Source: Tubiluchus corallicola (lineage: Eukaryota; Priapulida; Priapulimorpha; Priapulimorphida; Tubiluchidae). Taken from it: 64,000 nucleotides of DNA. The notes under the pieces are model-generated. The model was given only the letters and a program-made list of their open reading frames with translations, was not told the origin of the DNA and made no database searches. Below, one piece after another: positions 1 to 32,960 of this stretch (positions are counted from its first letter, which is position 1; every line of letters starts with the position of its first letter). Position numbers and translations under genes: made by a program. The stretch is taken from assembly GCA_030141605.1 (NCBI GenBank), contig JAQGDQ010000434.1:1-64000 (forward strand), in the 5' to 3' direction.

Positions 1-13
1 TTAACTGCACACA

Positions 14-285
14 TTTATTCAGAAAGGCTTTTTTCCACAATGTATTGTTTTTAAGATTAATTCTGAAGCTATTTTTCTTAATTTAAGCTTGTACATGTTT
101 CACTGACTCTTGGACCAATCCTTAAAATTGTGCATCAGCACAGGTCTATGTAGCTCCCTGTAAAATATCCTGCTTCTATGGCAGAGCTACCAAACCATGC
201 ATAAAGGCTAGAAACCTTGTGTTCAATAAACTCAAGAAATTCTTCCTTGTAGACTTCAGTTATGACAAGGAGTTGGTATATCGAC
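14..285 (-). other. Orphan terminal-exon candidate with polyadenylation signal
   Basis: Downstream of the last resolved NBEAL exon there is an open frame of 49 codons plus TGA (stop at 135-137) containing VYKEEFLEFIEHKVSSLYAW. It is followed by about 115 bp and an AATAAA signal (minus strand, 14-19). A possible acceptor at 286-287 would join in phase (2 nt + 1 nt) to the NBEAL exon ending at 453, but it is weak. The encoded tail does not look like BEACH. It may be an alternative short-isoform end, the last exon of another gene, or chance. Confidence 0.35.
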
Positions 286-355
286 CTCCATCAATAAAAT
301 GTTTTAAAAAAACATTCAAGAACTTAGTTACGCAAAAGATGAACAAAATCGATCA

Positions 356-20320
<19,965 letters not shown>

Positions 20321-21869
20321 CTTGACAGTCTGCAGGTGGAAACAGTGTTAAGCAAAAAGGTAAATGGTTGAAGTAGTTTACCACACTATTACAGACTTCA
20401 TGATGGGCAAGTACTTCAGGGCAAAAATGGCAGTCTCATCTTATTCCTTGACTGGCAAGTGTGGCAGGGCAAAAACGACAATCTAGAAATGATTCATCTT
20501 AGAATGAGTTCTGAAATTTAGAGAAAAAGTCGAACTAAAAACCAGACATAAATGCAGACACAATATATGACCTACCAATTACATGCACTGTAAACGCTGT
20601 TCAGTTAACAAATGACCTCTGTTTAGATATGCCTGCATGTATTAACCAGCACCGAAATATTAATCTACCAAGCATTAATTCTCTTAAAGGATTAATTAAA
20701 ACACATAAGAGTTCTATATACCGCATTGCATTTTGGGTTAGTCCCTTGTGATGTAAAGCTTATTATAAACAGATTTGTTTCGCCGTAAAGGCGGTCTTGT
20801 CCTCATACCTGAGTACACCATGGAATCATTACTAGTAATGTCCTTCGATGCAAGCTCAGTACTAAATCTGTGGCAGCATTACAGATGTTACCTGCTTGTT
20901 TAAAGCAGTGACTGAGACTAGCATGTATCAATTTTCATAATCATAGGCACCCATGTGTACATGACTGAGCTGATTCAGACAAATAGCCTATTATTTTACA
21001 TTATAGATAGCAGACTTGCTAATCTGATGGCAGTCTTACAATTCGTAGTTCAGGCCTATCCTGCTTTTATTTTGCAACGAATTGCAAAACAACAGGCCTA
21101 CAGTTACTATAAAATGTTAAATATTATATCTACATAATTTTAATTATTTACTGTGAGATATTATTTTTAAGATAAAATTGGAGGCATTAATTTGCCCTAA
21201 AATGTAGTGTTTTTGCACAGTTATAAAATGTGTTTAAAAAACTGTTTATATTCTTGAACAGACTTCGCTCACCATGTTTAGGCAGCAGCAATGCTATGCA
21301 TAAAGACTGCATCATTTTAGTGCCTTACGATGATAAAGTAATATCATTAATAAAGTCTCACTGTTTAGGACTTCTGCAACTTGACACTTTTTAAATTACG
21401 ATTTATGACAGTGCACTGTAGTCGAACTGTATGATGCACCTGGTACTAGTAGTTTATATACACGAATAATTGGTATCCATGATAATCTATAAGTGGGTAT
21501 TATAGTTTTAAACAAAATGATGTGCCTGAAAAAGCAGAAGATGAAGTTCGACAAAGAAGAGAATCCTTGAAAGAAGACAAATATTACCAATGTTGCAATT
21601 ACCAGAATATGGGATATCCTCATTACAGGAGGTTGTTAAAGCATCTTGAAGTACAAAGAATGTGTGTTACAGGTACTTTTTCCATTTCACTGAGTTCGAA
21701 TAACTGAAAATTTGCGTAGTGACACCACTGCCATTAGGACATCCAGTTCCCACAGAAAGTTGGGTATTGTACTACTAACTATAATCATAATAATAATATA
21801 CACACTCAAAACTCACTAGCTCATCAAATCACATCACTGAATCTATACCATTGAATGGTTTAGTAATGC

Positions 21870-22140
21870 TAGCCACTATCCAATTGACATTAAATGCGCC
21901 ACTCTCATTGTCCTTTTAAATTTACTAATATTCTCCTAAGCTATTAGTATTACATCACCTAGAAGACGATTCCATGGATTAATTACTCGGTGATTGAAAA
22001 AATGTTTCTGTATATTGGTTCTAACTCAATGACAAAAAATTTCTTAAAATGTCACCGAAGCTGACTAAAGTGTGAAACAAAAATCAGTTGACTGTAGTAT
22101 AGTATGATCATTTAAAATCTTATATAGTTATGTGACGTCT
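21870..22140 (-). mobile_element. Non-LTR retrotransposon (LINE) ORF2 C-terminal fragment, degraded
   Basis: Minus-strand translation gives the characteristic tail of LINE reverse transcriptase proteins: LYKILND, then IQKHFFNHRVINPWNRL, then ISKFKRTM. Stop codons interrupt it. This block (long-range YKI, a basic patch, V-N-WN-L, S-FK) is common at the end of CR1/jockey-like ORF2. The fragment is dead and may be a continuation of the one at 23440-23760. Confidence 0.7.
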
Positions 22141-22149
22141 GTGACGTCA

Positions 22150-23430
22150 ATCTGGAATATAAGAACTACCGAACAGCATTGCAACCCCTTCTAATATAGT
22201 TGAACTGTATTCTAGTATGATTTTGTGTATGTCCCATACTTAGGCTGCATTAATAGCTTAATTTAGGTAATCGCTTATGTTAATTGAATGAGTCATTAGT
22301 TAATTACTCATTAAGCAAATTTATCTACTACAATAAAGCAAGTTGTGACTGTACATATATGAGCATGCACCTAGTTAGCTCTGGGAAGGGTCCCACCTCA
22401 TACCTGTCCTAGATCTCCTTTACAAGAAAATAAGTGATTGGTCATACGCTCAACTGAACAAGCTATCTAGCCAATAAACCGTCGTGTTAAAGGATAAGGT
22501 CATTCAGTTCTACCTGTTCTAGAAATTGAAACCAGGTTCAACACAGTGTGTCGAACGTGCTAAGCCAGTGAAGTCGTCGAATATGACTTCCGACGAACAT
22601 TTATTAACAATCGAAGTCAAGACTTAATTACTGTGGCGACAGAAAGTGATTAAAGGGCACTGACACACCAAACGATTAGGTGTTCGAGCCGTGAGGTGGA
22701 AACACCAATAAACTGGCTATTATTCGTTATTTGACGTACTGCTGTAAACGGAAATTCAGGAGATCTGGTGCAGAAACAACCAGGCGATGACCAGACATGG
22801 TATCAATGGTAGTTCCAAGGGGTCAGGACTCCACTGCACTCCACTAGGATTGGAGAAGTAACCACTTACAGCTTCGGTACACCTGACAAGCATTGTAGAA
22901 GTGGCCACGTAAGATTTCGCCCCTTGCTCGAGCTTTGGAAGAGTAACTGCTCAAGATTCCAGGAAGTCCACATAACCGGTTAGTCACGTTATTCCAGCTT
23001 CCAGAGTGATGGAGAATGTCAAATGTTGGAATCTGACAGTGGCCAACTGCAGTCACTACAACTGATAAGTATACTTACCTTACATCCTTCTCCCTCATTT
23101 GGGTTGGGGCTAACTAGTCTTATGTTTATCGTAGGTTATCTAGAAACGTCGTTTGTAATTATAACAACTTTGTTGTTGTTTTGGATTAAAGTGAATTGTT
23201 TTTAGTTCTTATTATCTCATTAAATCAAGAATTAGTCGGTAATATTAAAAACGGTTTTGTTTGCTTCTATTCGGTATAAATGTCTGTGAACTATGCTTAA
23301 ATGGAAAGATTCACTGAACCCACGTGTCAGCACGTATCAGAAATCAGTAAGAAAAAAGTGTTTGTGGTGTCGTAAAGAAAGCGCTCCATACCACAGGTGG
23401 TACACCACTTATCACAAGTTATAGGCATTT
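22150..23430. mobile_element. Possible LTR-retrotransposon fragment inserted in a LINE
   Basis: This GC-richer 1.3-kb stretch separates two LINE pieces that would be adjacent in an intact ORF2. It contains TGTGGCGACAGAAAGTG near 22632 and TGGTGCAGAAAC near 22767, which resemble leader/primer-binding segments of gypsy-type elements. No long reading frame, paired LTRs or target duplication were found, so the assignment is tentative. Confidence 0.3.
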
Positions 23431-23439
23431 ACCAAATCA

Positions 23440-23760
23440 ATAGTATTATGTCGCTTTTCTAGAAAGTAAAAGGTAAAGAAGATAAATCAATATCATGAGC
23501 TAAATGAAGACAACGCTTGTGAGTTGCTTCGAGGCATTGAATATATGTAATACACTGTGGTAACCATACAACTCCAACATATTCCAACAAAGGAGAGACC
23601 AAACTTTTAATATTAAAGGCAAAACGACAGAATCTCTGCTAATTACACTTAATCACACCAGTAAGTTTGTTGGCTTTCTTTTCTAATTCAGCAATATGAT
23701 CACTAAACTTCAGATCGTTAGAGGTAGAAACTTCACGAACTAATTTATCATTAACTGCCT
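23440..23760 (-). mobile_element. LINE reverse-transcriptase post-palm fragment, degraded
   Basis: Minus-strand translation shows a LINE RT segment: DLKFSDHIAELEKKANKLTG, then SLVSPLLEYVGVVWLPQ, then CLEATHKRCLHLA, with one internal stop. It lies upstream, in element orientation, of the C-terminal fragment at 21870-22140, so the two probably derive from one insertion split by later sequence. Confidence 0.72.
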
Positions 23761-24010
23761 AATTATAAGTAACATGACTCCTCATACGTACCAATGCACA
23801 CTTACGGGCATCAGCTGCAAAAGCAAGTGCCTCAAGTCAATATTATTTTACATTTTAATAACCGTTTACTTTTTGCGATTGTTGCCATAGCTAGCTCATT
23901 TTCCAGTATAGCTTACCTATATTTTCCAATATTGCCGAACTACAGTACACGATCTATAATTTCTGCGGAATCACCAAGCAACATCTTTACCACCTGATTT
24001 CGCCCATCTT

Positions 24011-24147
24011 ATTGACTCACCCTGATGTCATGAAATCCGAAAAACGTGACGAACCGTCGCCCAATTTCATGAAAGGCCACAGTAGGAACAACAAAGATAC
24101 TTGAGAAGATAGTAGCAGAAGATAGTGGATATCTCGGGTGAGTCAAT
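24011..24147. mobile_element. 137-bp element with perfect 12-bp terminal inverted repeats
   Basis: ATTGACTCACCC at 24011-24022 is perfectly inverted at 24136-24147 (GGGTGAGTCAAT). The interior has no coding potential. It has the size and form of a very short miniature transposon, but no target duplication is obvious, so the superfamily is unknown. Confidence 0.45.
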
Positions 24148-25685
24148 GACACTAGACAGTTGTGAAGAAAACAACAACAACTAAAAGTGGTACACAACCT
24201 TTACTAAAGAGGTACAAAAACAATTAGTAATAATACCGAAAAATTCATTTCATCTATTGTCTAACACCATATCGTACATCTCCGAGTATAATTGTTGAAC
24301 AAAAATAAAAAATCTATCGTGCAACTCTGATGTTCTCATATTCAGTATGAAAGCCTCGCATGTCTCGAACAACACGCAATGTTAAGAATACATTGGAGCG
24401 ACAGAAGAGATTAGTGACGAACTCATAATCCTTGCAACACACGTTGCAGATGTTGCACAAGCTTGCATTTTAAATGCTGATCAATGGCATGTTGTTGTAA
24501 CACGTCAGCTTTGGCTCTGTCTTTCAGGATTTGTGGGCGGGGTCGTAGGTGCACTAGTGTTTTAAAGACAGCAACTGTCCTAATATTGAATGAACAACTG
24601 TTTGCATTAACTACATATCAAACAATGTAGCAGCATTATGCAAGAACCAGAAACGTCTTACGTGATGCATTACAACTATCATACGTAACTATATCATTTG
24701 TATAAAATATTTATGCACTTATTTACTTTGGGCGATTCTATCCATTCAATGAATAGATTACTACCCTACCTGGGATAGTTGCAATCACGGGATTACACAT
24801 TCATAGTAAGTTTCTACATGTAGTGTGTTTTGTAAATATGAAACCACCAAGTAAAAAAATAAAATTAGTGAACTGACTGCCATCATTTGCAACACGTTTA
24901 TCATTTACAACACACAAAATGTAAACAAAGGCAGCACCAACAAAGACTTGGTCATTTCAACATTTATTACAACTGCTCTGATTTTTTTTACATTAATTCT
25001 CAAGCAAAAAATCAGTTTGCTAAAACACGATATACACTACGCAATAGCATCTACAAATACATGATTAGTCAAGCGTATAATCGAAAAATTCGTCAAACTT
25101 TAGCACGACTAATAACATTTTTGACAATTTGATAAAAATAACATGCACACGAAATTACTACAATCTGTCTACATCCACAAACTGTTTTCTAAATATACAA
25201 ATGTTTATTTTGCAGTACACACAGTTATTTACATTATTTTTGTTTTATATAAAATGCTATAAAAATTTAGCAGAAAAGATCCATTAATAAAAAACCTTGG
25301 TAAACTTATCTAAATGCCAACAACAGCAGTTGAGATTCCAACAAAATAAAATGCCAAAAAATTCACTGACGATGGTAAGTGAAATGACAGATGAAATGTT
25401 GAAGCAAGCTTTGTCATGATAAGAGCATTCTTTCCTAAGTAAATATTACTTTATTGCCACATAGCAGTGCAAAACTTCTCATATAATTATTGTTTACATG
25501 TATATATAGATGTACATTTATACCTACAATGTATTTATGCTTTGTTCATAAGAAATACTTTCAAAAATTCCAATAAAAGAAATGATATAAAAGCAAAAAT
25601 AACACTTGTGCGTTACACAAATTCGTACCAATAATCATTGTCTCTGTACAATTAGCTACACAATAAGTGTTACATACAACACAAG

Positions 25686-28600
25686 CTAAATATTATCTTT
25701 TATATTTTCACAATCAATGTCCATCTTGTCTTCCTGAGCGGCAATTTTTAAGAGTGTTTTCTTGATTCGCAGCATTGTGTGTCTCGCTGTTGGATTAGTT
25801 GACCAGCTTTCCTTCATTAGCCGAGCAATGTCTAACAGAGCCTGCAGGAAAATAATTAATAACGCCATAAGAACAGTAAAACGCCTGCATATGAAAAAAT
25901 CGTTTCATAACTGTACAGTCCTGCATTTAATGACATTTCATTTGACAATGCTAAGTTTCTGACACCTTTTTTCATGTATGTTTCGGGGTAAAGACGTCTT
26001 CTGTTCTACTTTAAATGCACAAATTTTGTTCGCTGCACTCGCAGATTATGAAGAAGCTGACTGCTAACACAAATCAATGTGACTAATTTGCCATATTCAT
26101 CCTCATTTCTTAGCAAACTATGGTAACAAATCTCAACAAAATTCGTATTTAATCAACTAAAAATGTTGCTGTATGCAAAATGAAAAAACTGGTCTACAAC
26201 TTTTGTCTATAGTATTACCAATCTTGCAATTACCACAATTATTATAACACATTAGAATGAAAGAAGAGACATGAAAAACATGATTGAGTGCTATAGGAAA
26301 GCCACTAAGAAAAATTTACTAAACTCAGACAGTCCTAAATCAAATGCAAATTACTGAAGCACAACATTATAGTACTGCACTACTTTCAAAATGGCATGCA
26401 ATACTGGCATGTCTAGTATTTTGTAAACTATGTTTGACATACCGCACTGCCAGTCCATTGGTTGCGCATCTGTGGTCGATATCCCTCAACTGCTACCACT
26501 TCCTTCATCTCCTCAAAACTGGGATCAGAACCAACTCTGTCATAGAATGGAGGTCTATACTCCTCTGCCTTGATACCTAAGTAAATACAAATACTCACTA
26601 TACACACTATGTTACTATGTCACAACAAGACAAAAAGCACATTGCATAAGACATTTTGATACAAATGGTAAATGCAAAAGCTAAACTTGATAGTCAAAAA
26701 TGTGTTATAACAAGTGCCGTAAGCAAGAACGAAGTAAAAATCACCTTCAGTACCACAGCGACGTACAACTTCCCACATAACAAGTGCAAATGCATACACA
26801 TCCAGACGCTTGAATGATTCAAAAATGCTCATGTTCATTGTCTCATCCAGAAGCTCTGGTGCCATGTATCTTTTTGTGCCAACTTTGTTATTGTTGCCAT
26901 AATCAATTTTGCCTGTTGCCTGTGTGTGCATGACTGCTAGCCCCAGGTCAGCAACACAACATTGTCCATTGCCCTGGTGTAAACAAAGAAAAAAGTTACG
27001 CTGTATTACAGCAATAATGCCTGCAGTAATATTGATCACTATAATTTGCAACACTTAATACATGTGTGACCTTCTAAAAATCAAAAATTTAAACTGAGTA
27101 AAAAAACTAAAAAATACAAGTACAAGTAGCAAAAGCGAAATTTGTCTCATTGAATGTGCTTCTGTTAAGATACAAATGGTACTACTATTATTTCATGTGC
27201 TACACACAACTTCAAGCCAGCAAATGGTTGTACAGGCGTATCCAAGATTTACATGCCCCATTACTTACGCTAAGTTTTTTCACAAATACTGCATTTCACA
27301 GTGGCGAATTACGTATACAGTACTATGTATACGTACATTACATCTTAAGTGTGGACGAAAAAACCATTTTCATAAAAAAGTATTGTGAAAAACATGCTAT
27401 TTAAAAAATAAACAGAATTTTCTTAGATGTTGTTAATAGCTCGTTCAAAATATGTTAATTAAACACTCAGTAATGGTTACAATTTACAAATAAATCACAA
27501 AAATAATATTTAATTGCCTAATTTTGAACAGTTTGCTTAACAGCTAGAAGTTGAGCATTAAAAAATATTGATTTCTCTAACAACTATGCAAACATGCCCA
27601 CTTTTTAAATGTATGTACATTTTTTGGAAATGTACGAAACATACAAACTTCATACCATTTTATAGAACTTTTCAAGGCCTGCAAATCCCACTATAGTCAA
27701 CTACAAATCCTGCGATAATTGCTAGCTGTGTGTACTAGCCTACAATGCAGGCAAAACTTCAAATTTGTAAAAAACTGGTCCACACTTAAACAAAATACAC
27801 GGCACTCAGCTTTGAAATTTTAGCTAACTTTTATGCAGCACAGAAACAACTAACACGGTACCTATTTGCAAAAAAAAACACTATGCTTTGCACAGAATTT
27901 GACTGATTTTTTATTTTTGGCCAATATGGTCGATAAATAACAAGCATCCATACAACAAAATTTTACATACAAATGCAAACAAACTTAGTTACAGCACATT
28001 CAACAGTGACATCACGAGACTGCATTATACATATTAGTTTCCTTCAATATTTAAAAAGTAAAAGTGTGGAACAGAATGTGTGATTGCATTAACAAGGAAG
28101 TTGCGGGCGATGTTATGTTTAGGGCAAAATGGAAGAAAATGACATTCGTCACCGGTTTCGTTACACATTGCACATAAATGCTCCTACATTTGGCTAGCAG
28201 CTATAGTTTTCCACAGTAAATGAGAAACAATCTTTTTTGGACAAAACATTCTGTACTTGTTCTCTTACTCTTGCAACACAGGAAATCTTCTCACTTACTT
28301 GTTTGTTCAGTGATTAGACAAGTTCTCTCAGATGATATTACAACTTACCCACAATGTTACCTACATAATAACAAACGGAATCTACAGGCTTTCCTAGATT
28401 CAAGTCTATGTGCTTACTTAGGTCGGCATATTACATCTGATTGGGAGGACGGCATATGCAGCCAGATAGCTTTAAGTGTTAAAATACACTTTCATGAGTT
28501 TTCTTCCTTATTAAATGAATAGGCATTAATGCAGCACAAGTCACTCACCTTAATCAAAATGTTTTTAGATTTTACATCACGATGAGCAATTGCAACCTTC

Positions 28601-31600
28601 CCCTGTGTCCCAAATATTTCTGTATGAAGATGAAGCAAGCCATTTGCAGCAGTGATGAGACACTGAAGCATTCGATGGACATCCAGCACATAATGATTCA
28701 AATAGTCATACAGAGATCCATATTCACAATAATGCGTTATTAACCATAGTTGAGTGCATCCATTTTTACTAGTCATGTCCGAGCCTAAACATAAAAAAGT
28801 CAAGAAGTGACACAAATTAAAAAATAAGAACTCGCAAAATAACTGCATTCTGTGCATACATTTTTTATATTATGTTTACTTGACATTCTTTAGTGTGTAG
28901 TAACTTATAAAACTGCTAAAACTGATCACATAATAAATGAACATTATTATTAGACAACTAAAATAATGCGCAACACCTACCAATGTAGCCTAGAATGTTT
29001 TCGTGCCTCAACAGAACTGTGTTATAGATCTCTGTTTCCCGCTGCCATGACAACTCATCTCTAGAGGAAAATATTTTAACAGCTACGGCTTCTCCCTGAT
29101 ATATCCCCTTCCACACTTCTCCATACCTGCCTTTACCTATACATTTAAAATACACAAAATTGGACATTAATATCTACACATGATTTATGCAAATAAAATA
29201 AAAATATTATAAGTCAGCATAAACTTACTTCCCATAAAGGAAAGTAATGGTCATTTTAAAAAAGTGTTGGAAACTCGCACAGATACTTTTCAGCATACAA
29301 GAGATCCTGCACTTATTTGCTCCACAATTTTGCGATTTCACAAAACGTAGAATTATACAAGTATTACAAATCTGTGAATGATATAAACTGATTCCACACC
29401 TCCATAATGACAAATCTTTTGTATCTAGCAACTAACATAAGTAACTACAACAGCAAAGAGAGACCTTATAATTCTATGTTAATTACTCTGCCATGAAAGC
29501 ATCTTCAGAATGAACTACATTAAAAAACTAATATTGTAAAAATGGAAGAGGAATCACATACACTTGCGCCTGTCTCCTTTAAACACATAACAACATACAA
29601 AAAAATGACATAGATCTTTTAGTTATTACTTACAACAGTGTCAGCTTTTTAAGAAAATCGCTCAACACAGTCAACTAATGGCGCAACGTTATTTGCTAAA
29701 CCGAACCGAACAGTTTGTCCCAGCACTACAATCAACTAACTTAGATAAACTATCATGACTCACCAATACACTCAGTCAGAGATATACTTCTACTGACAGT
29801 GCGCTGTACAAGTAGAGGCATACCAGCTCCACTACCAGATGTCACTGAATGTTCAAATACATCCTAAATAATAACAAATGAGAAAGTTGTTTTTTAAAAT
29901 TTATTTCTTAGATTTCCTTTCAAATTATTGTAACTGAAACTCTAAAAATGATCCACTTTCACTTGAAAAAAGCAGCAAAAACATATTCCATAAAAATCAT
30001 ATAATAAGAAAGACAGCAGACTAGCTTTTCCACTGAACAGTGAGCACTACACACAATTTTTCTTATGTCACCCAAATTTTTGTTGCGATTAGAAAGAATT
30101 ATCTACACAGTTGCTAGTTCAAATCAGCACATTTATAAATCTTGAAGCTCTCAGTTACTATTTAAAGCACGATCTGTTAAGTCTCTCTGCAAACCATATA
30201 AGTGATGCCAACTAAAGTAAAATGCGTTTGACAAAATAGTTGAAAAAATTCTTCTCCAATAACTCTTTTTAAATGAATTTAAAGTTTGGTAGCCACAAAA
30301 ATATAGAATGATTTCTTAAAACTAGCGATAAATTCTATAAACATTTTTACTTTGTCTAGGATAGATACATGCTTATAGACATATATGCATACAAAGATTT
30401 TTTTAAATGTTTGTGCAGAAAACATTCTTCCTAAACACCTCAATTCATTTTTTTTCTTAAAATATTTTTAAAGAAATTGTTTTTATGTTATACCGCTAGT
30501 GTACTATCTCCAGCAGGAGTTGATATTAAACGGCCAAATGTTCTTGGATCTTGATCATTCAATACTTCCATGTGTTTGCGATGCATGCGTCTCATGAATA
30601 GAAGAATAAGAGCACCAACAACAATCAGTCCCAGCATAGGAACAAATATTGACATCATCAATCGTTGAATGTAAACACTCTGAAAGTTATCTAAAACAAA
30701 AATAGTCACTATACCGGAGTTTTTAAAACAAAACTATATCACTTATTGTTTCCATTAACCAATAATCTAACTAAATCTAGCATATTCTACAGAAATGCAA
30801 AATCACATAATTCCTTAAGAACAGTGTCACCAAACGTTTGCTCAAAACAACTATTTTGTTAAAAACTCATATGTACTTGCTGGCTAAGTACTACAAGTAA
30901 CTTTTTAATAGGTAATATAAAATCTAAACATAAAGCAAAAATAAAAAAAAGCTTAAAATACCTTCCATGTCTATAACAGGGGAAAAAGTGGGAAACAAAT
31001 CTCTGTTGCAATAGTCAAATTCATCGCAACACTTCACCACTGCTTTTTTATCTAATACTGTATTACAAGTCATTTCCTTTTGCTCTAAGTCATTCACGCA
31101 ACCATAACGAAGTTCAGTATGTAAGGTATCATGCACCAAATCAGTAACTAATGCTGTGTAACACTGGAATAAAAGAGAATTAATTAGCACAATGGACAAT
31201 GAAAAAGCAAGCAATATTTTCAAAGTTAAAAATTGTTTAAAAATATTTTAGGAAAATGTTTAAAGAAAAATTCCAGGTAAACAAACAATTGGAAAAGGTA
31301 AAAATATTAATGAATAACGAAAAGCAAAGATGTCGCATTTAAACTCTAATTGTAATAAGTTAGTGTGCTAACTGATACAGCCTTCCAACTAAAGTGTGCA
31401 TGTGCGTAAGTGTCTCAAAAATAAAATCAAGGCAGCTACTGTCTTAGCAAAGCTAAACAGATCTATTTCTTGTACAAAATGGTGCTTATCAAGACTTGTA
31501 CTGCAACAGATTGTAATTGCCTAAATTAACTAGCAAACATAATACATTTTTTAACTGTACGGAATTTATATCGCAGGTGTTACCAACCACAAGCAACAAT

Positions 31601-31821
31601 TACGAAATTGTTAATTCAGTGCATACTCAATTTAGCGAAATAAAATTCATTTTCACCTAGATGCTTAACTAGTAATATAATACTTACCATGTTTGTAGTC
31701 TGGCAATACTCCACTCCACTACAGGAAACGATATCACATTCACATAAAATTTCGCGCATCCCCGAACGTGATGACGAATTCATTGTAGCTCTATACTGGG
31801 CAGCAGTTGCACTTATAGCAC
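25686..31821 (-). CDS. ACVR1-like: BMP-class TGF-beta type I receptor (ALK1/ALK2-like), serine/threonine kinase
   Basis: Single-pass membrane receptor kinase that phosphorylates R-Smads after activation by a type II receptor. Exons: 31688-31821, 30962-31163, 30494-30690, 29764-29863, 28981-29136, 28549-28784, 26745-26973, 26443-26576, 25686-25841; phases agree and TAG is at 25686-25688. They encode about 514 codons besides the signal peptide, close to vertebrate ALK2. In order: cysteine-rich ectodomain ending in the CCDEFDYCN box; a membrane segment ([17 protein letters not shown]) with basic RRMHRKH after it; GS box SVTSGSGAG; kinase loop [13 protein letters not shown] lysine; catalytic [11 protein letters not shown] metal-binding motif (normal for type I receptors); [10 protein letters not shown]. 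The L45 loop [11 protein letters not shown] resembles ALK1/ALK2 (Smad1/5/8) rather than ALK4/5, which is why I prefer that class. The start codon is unresolved. Kinase loop and catalytic motifs look intact. Confidence 0.92.
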
Positions 31822-32615
31822 CTACGTATAAACAAGCTGTGTTTGAAAAATTTACAAAATTTAAAAACTGCTAAAAACAATTCATGCACAATTTAGTTTA
31901 GTTTATTCACATCTGTTAGTACACAAAATGACATTCATTAAAAAAAATAAGAATACAGTACAACAAATAGCATACTACATAATTAGCACTTATTAAGATG
32001 TGCAGGAGGACACACAGAGCAAAGCTATTTACATGTGTCTATCGAATTTAAGAAACCTTGTTAAATCAACAAGCAACAACGTCTGGATAATCATTATTCA
32101 TAAAACACCTTCACTTAGATTAAAGAGAAAAATAACTGCGCAGTCTGCAATAATGAAGCTTAACTGCCCTGAAAACAGGAAATTTTTTGCTCATTTAGTC
32201 AATCTCTAGAACAAGGCAACCAACAGAACAGTGCAAAGTTAACCATAAATCAATAGAACAAACAGACAAAATGATTCTACAATCTGCCAAGTGGGTTAAG
32301 ATTAAAGGCTGGAGAGCCAATCCCAGAAATTGCTGACTATTTTAGACACATGATCAAATGATGTAGGCAATTTTTAAAATACACACCCTCCATTGCTACG
32401 GTTTAAACATATCTTGTTTTTTATACCTGCTTATGACTTGACGTAGATTATAGACTTATATAAACTCCTGGCCTTCTGAAAAATAAATGAACTTCACTTC
32501 GTAAGCGCCAGTAAAGAAGAGGCATTGCAGGTGATCCATGGATCTACCTGTACTATAGTATACTGTATAGCTTTAAATTATGGATAGATTTTAACATCGA
32601 ACGAGATAAACGTAC

Positions 32616-32649
32616 CAAGGGCAACAAAAAGGAAATATTAATCTTTCAT
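32616..32649 (-). other. Candidate signal-peptide exon of the receptor, with an in-frame stop
   Basis: Reading from the only nearby ATG (47-49 of the 32600s, minus strand) gives MKD-stop-YFLFVALG, then G|GTACGT, a good donor in phase 1. That is exactly the phase needed by the exon at 31821. The hydrophobic stretch and the position just below the GC-rich promoter-like region suit a signal peptide, but codon 4 is TAA. Alternatives are a sequencing error, a null allele, or a different first exon that I could not find. Confidence 0.4.
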
Positions 32650-32779
32650 TCAATAGTGTGCCCAGAAAGAAACGCCTTCGGCAACTTCCGTGCTTTAAAC
32701 TCTCCAACTCCTCTAAATTCCCCAAACTTACAAAATATAACAAAAACGAACACAAAATTTAACGCCGTTGAAAAACCTG

Positions 32780-32960
32780 AAGTTGAAATGCACTTATGAG
32801 TTGCGATGCGATCAAAGTATACAAAACAAAGTAGGGAAACCCTACTGCGCAGTAGTTCGCGCAGTTAGTGTCGCCCTAGCGGCCGTTCAGTACGGACTGT
32901 TGTTGTCAGGTACGCAACAGCGCAGGCTGTGGGTACTGTAGCAGATGAATTGATGAGACC
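32780..32960. promoter_or_regulatory. CpG- and GC-richer promoter-like stretch upstream of the receptor gene
   Basis: Against an AT-rich background this 180-bp interval has several CpGs and GCGC motifs (for example TGCGCAGTAGTTCGCGCAG). It lies about 1 kb upstream of the first certain receptor exon and about 150 bp upstream of the candidate signal exon. The call rests on composition only. Confidence 0.35.

Larger units (their letters stand above)
20321..25685. other. Intergenic region between the NBEAL start and the receptor 3' end
   Basis: No host gene is supported here. The region holds two minus-strand LINE fragments, a GC-richer LTR-like stretch and a short inverted-repeat element, listed separately. 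AATAAA signals on the minus strand near 25204-25209 and 25450-25455 could end the receptor transcript. From 24420 to 24620 there is a GC-richer patch with two overlapping minus-strand open frames of 50 or more codons that I do not recognise. The rest is AT-rich with no visible structure. Confidence 0.6.
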
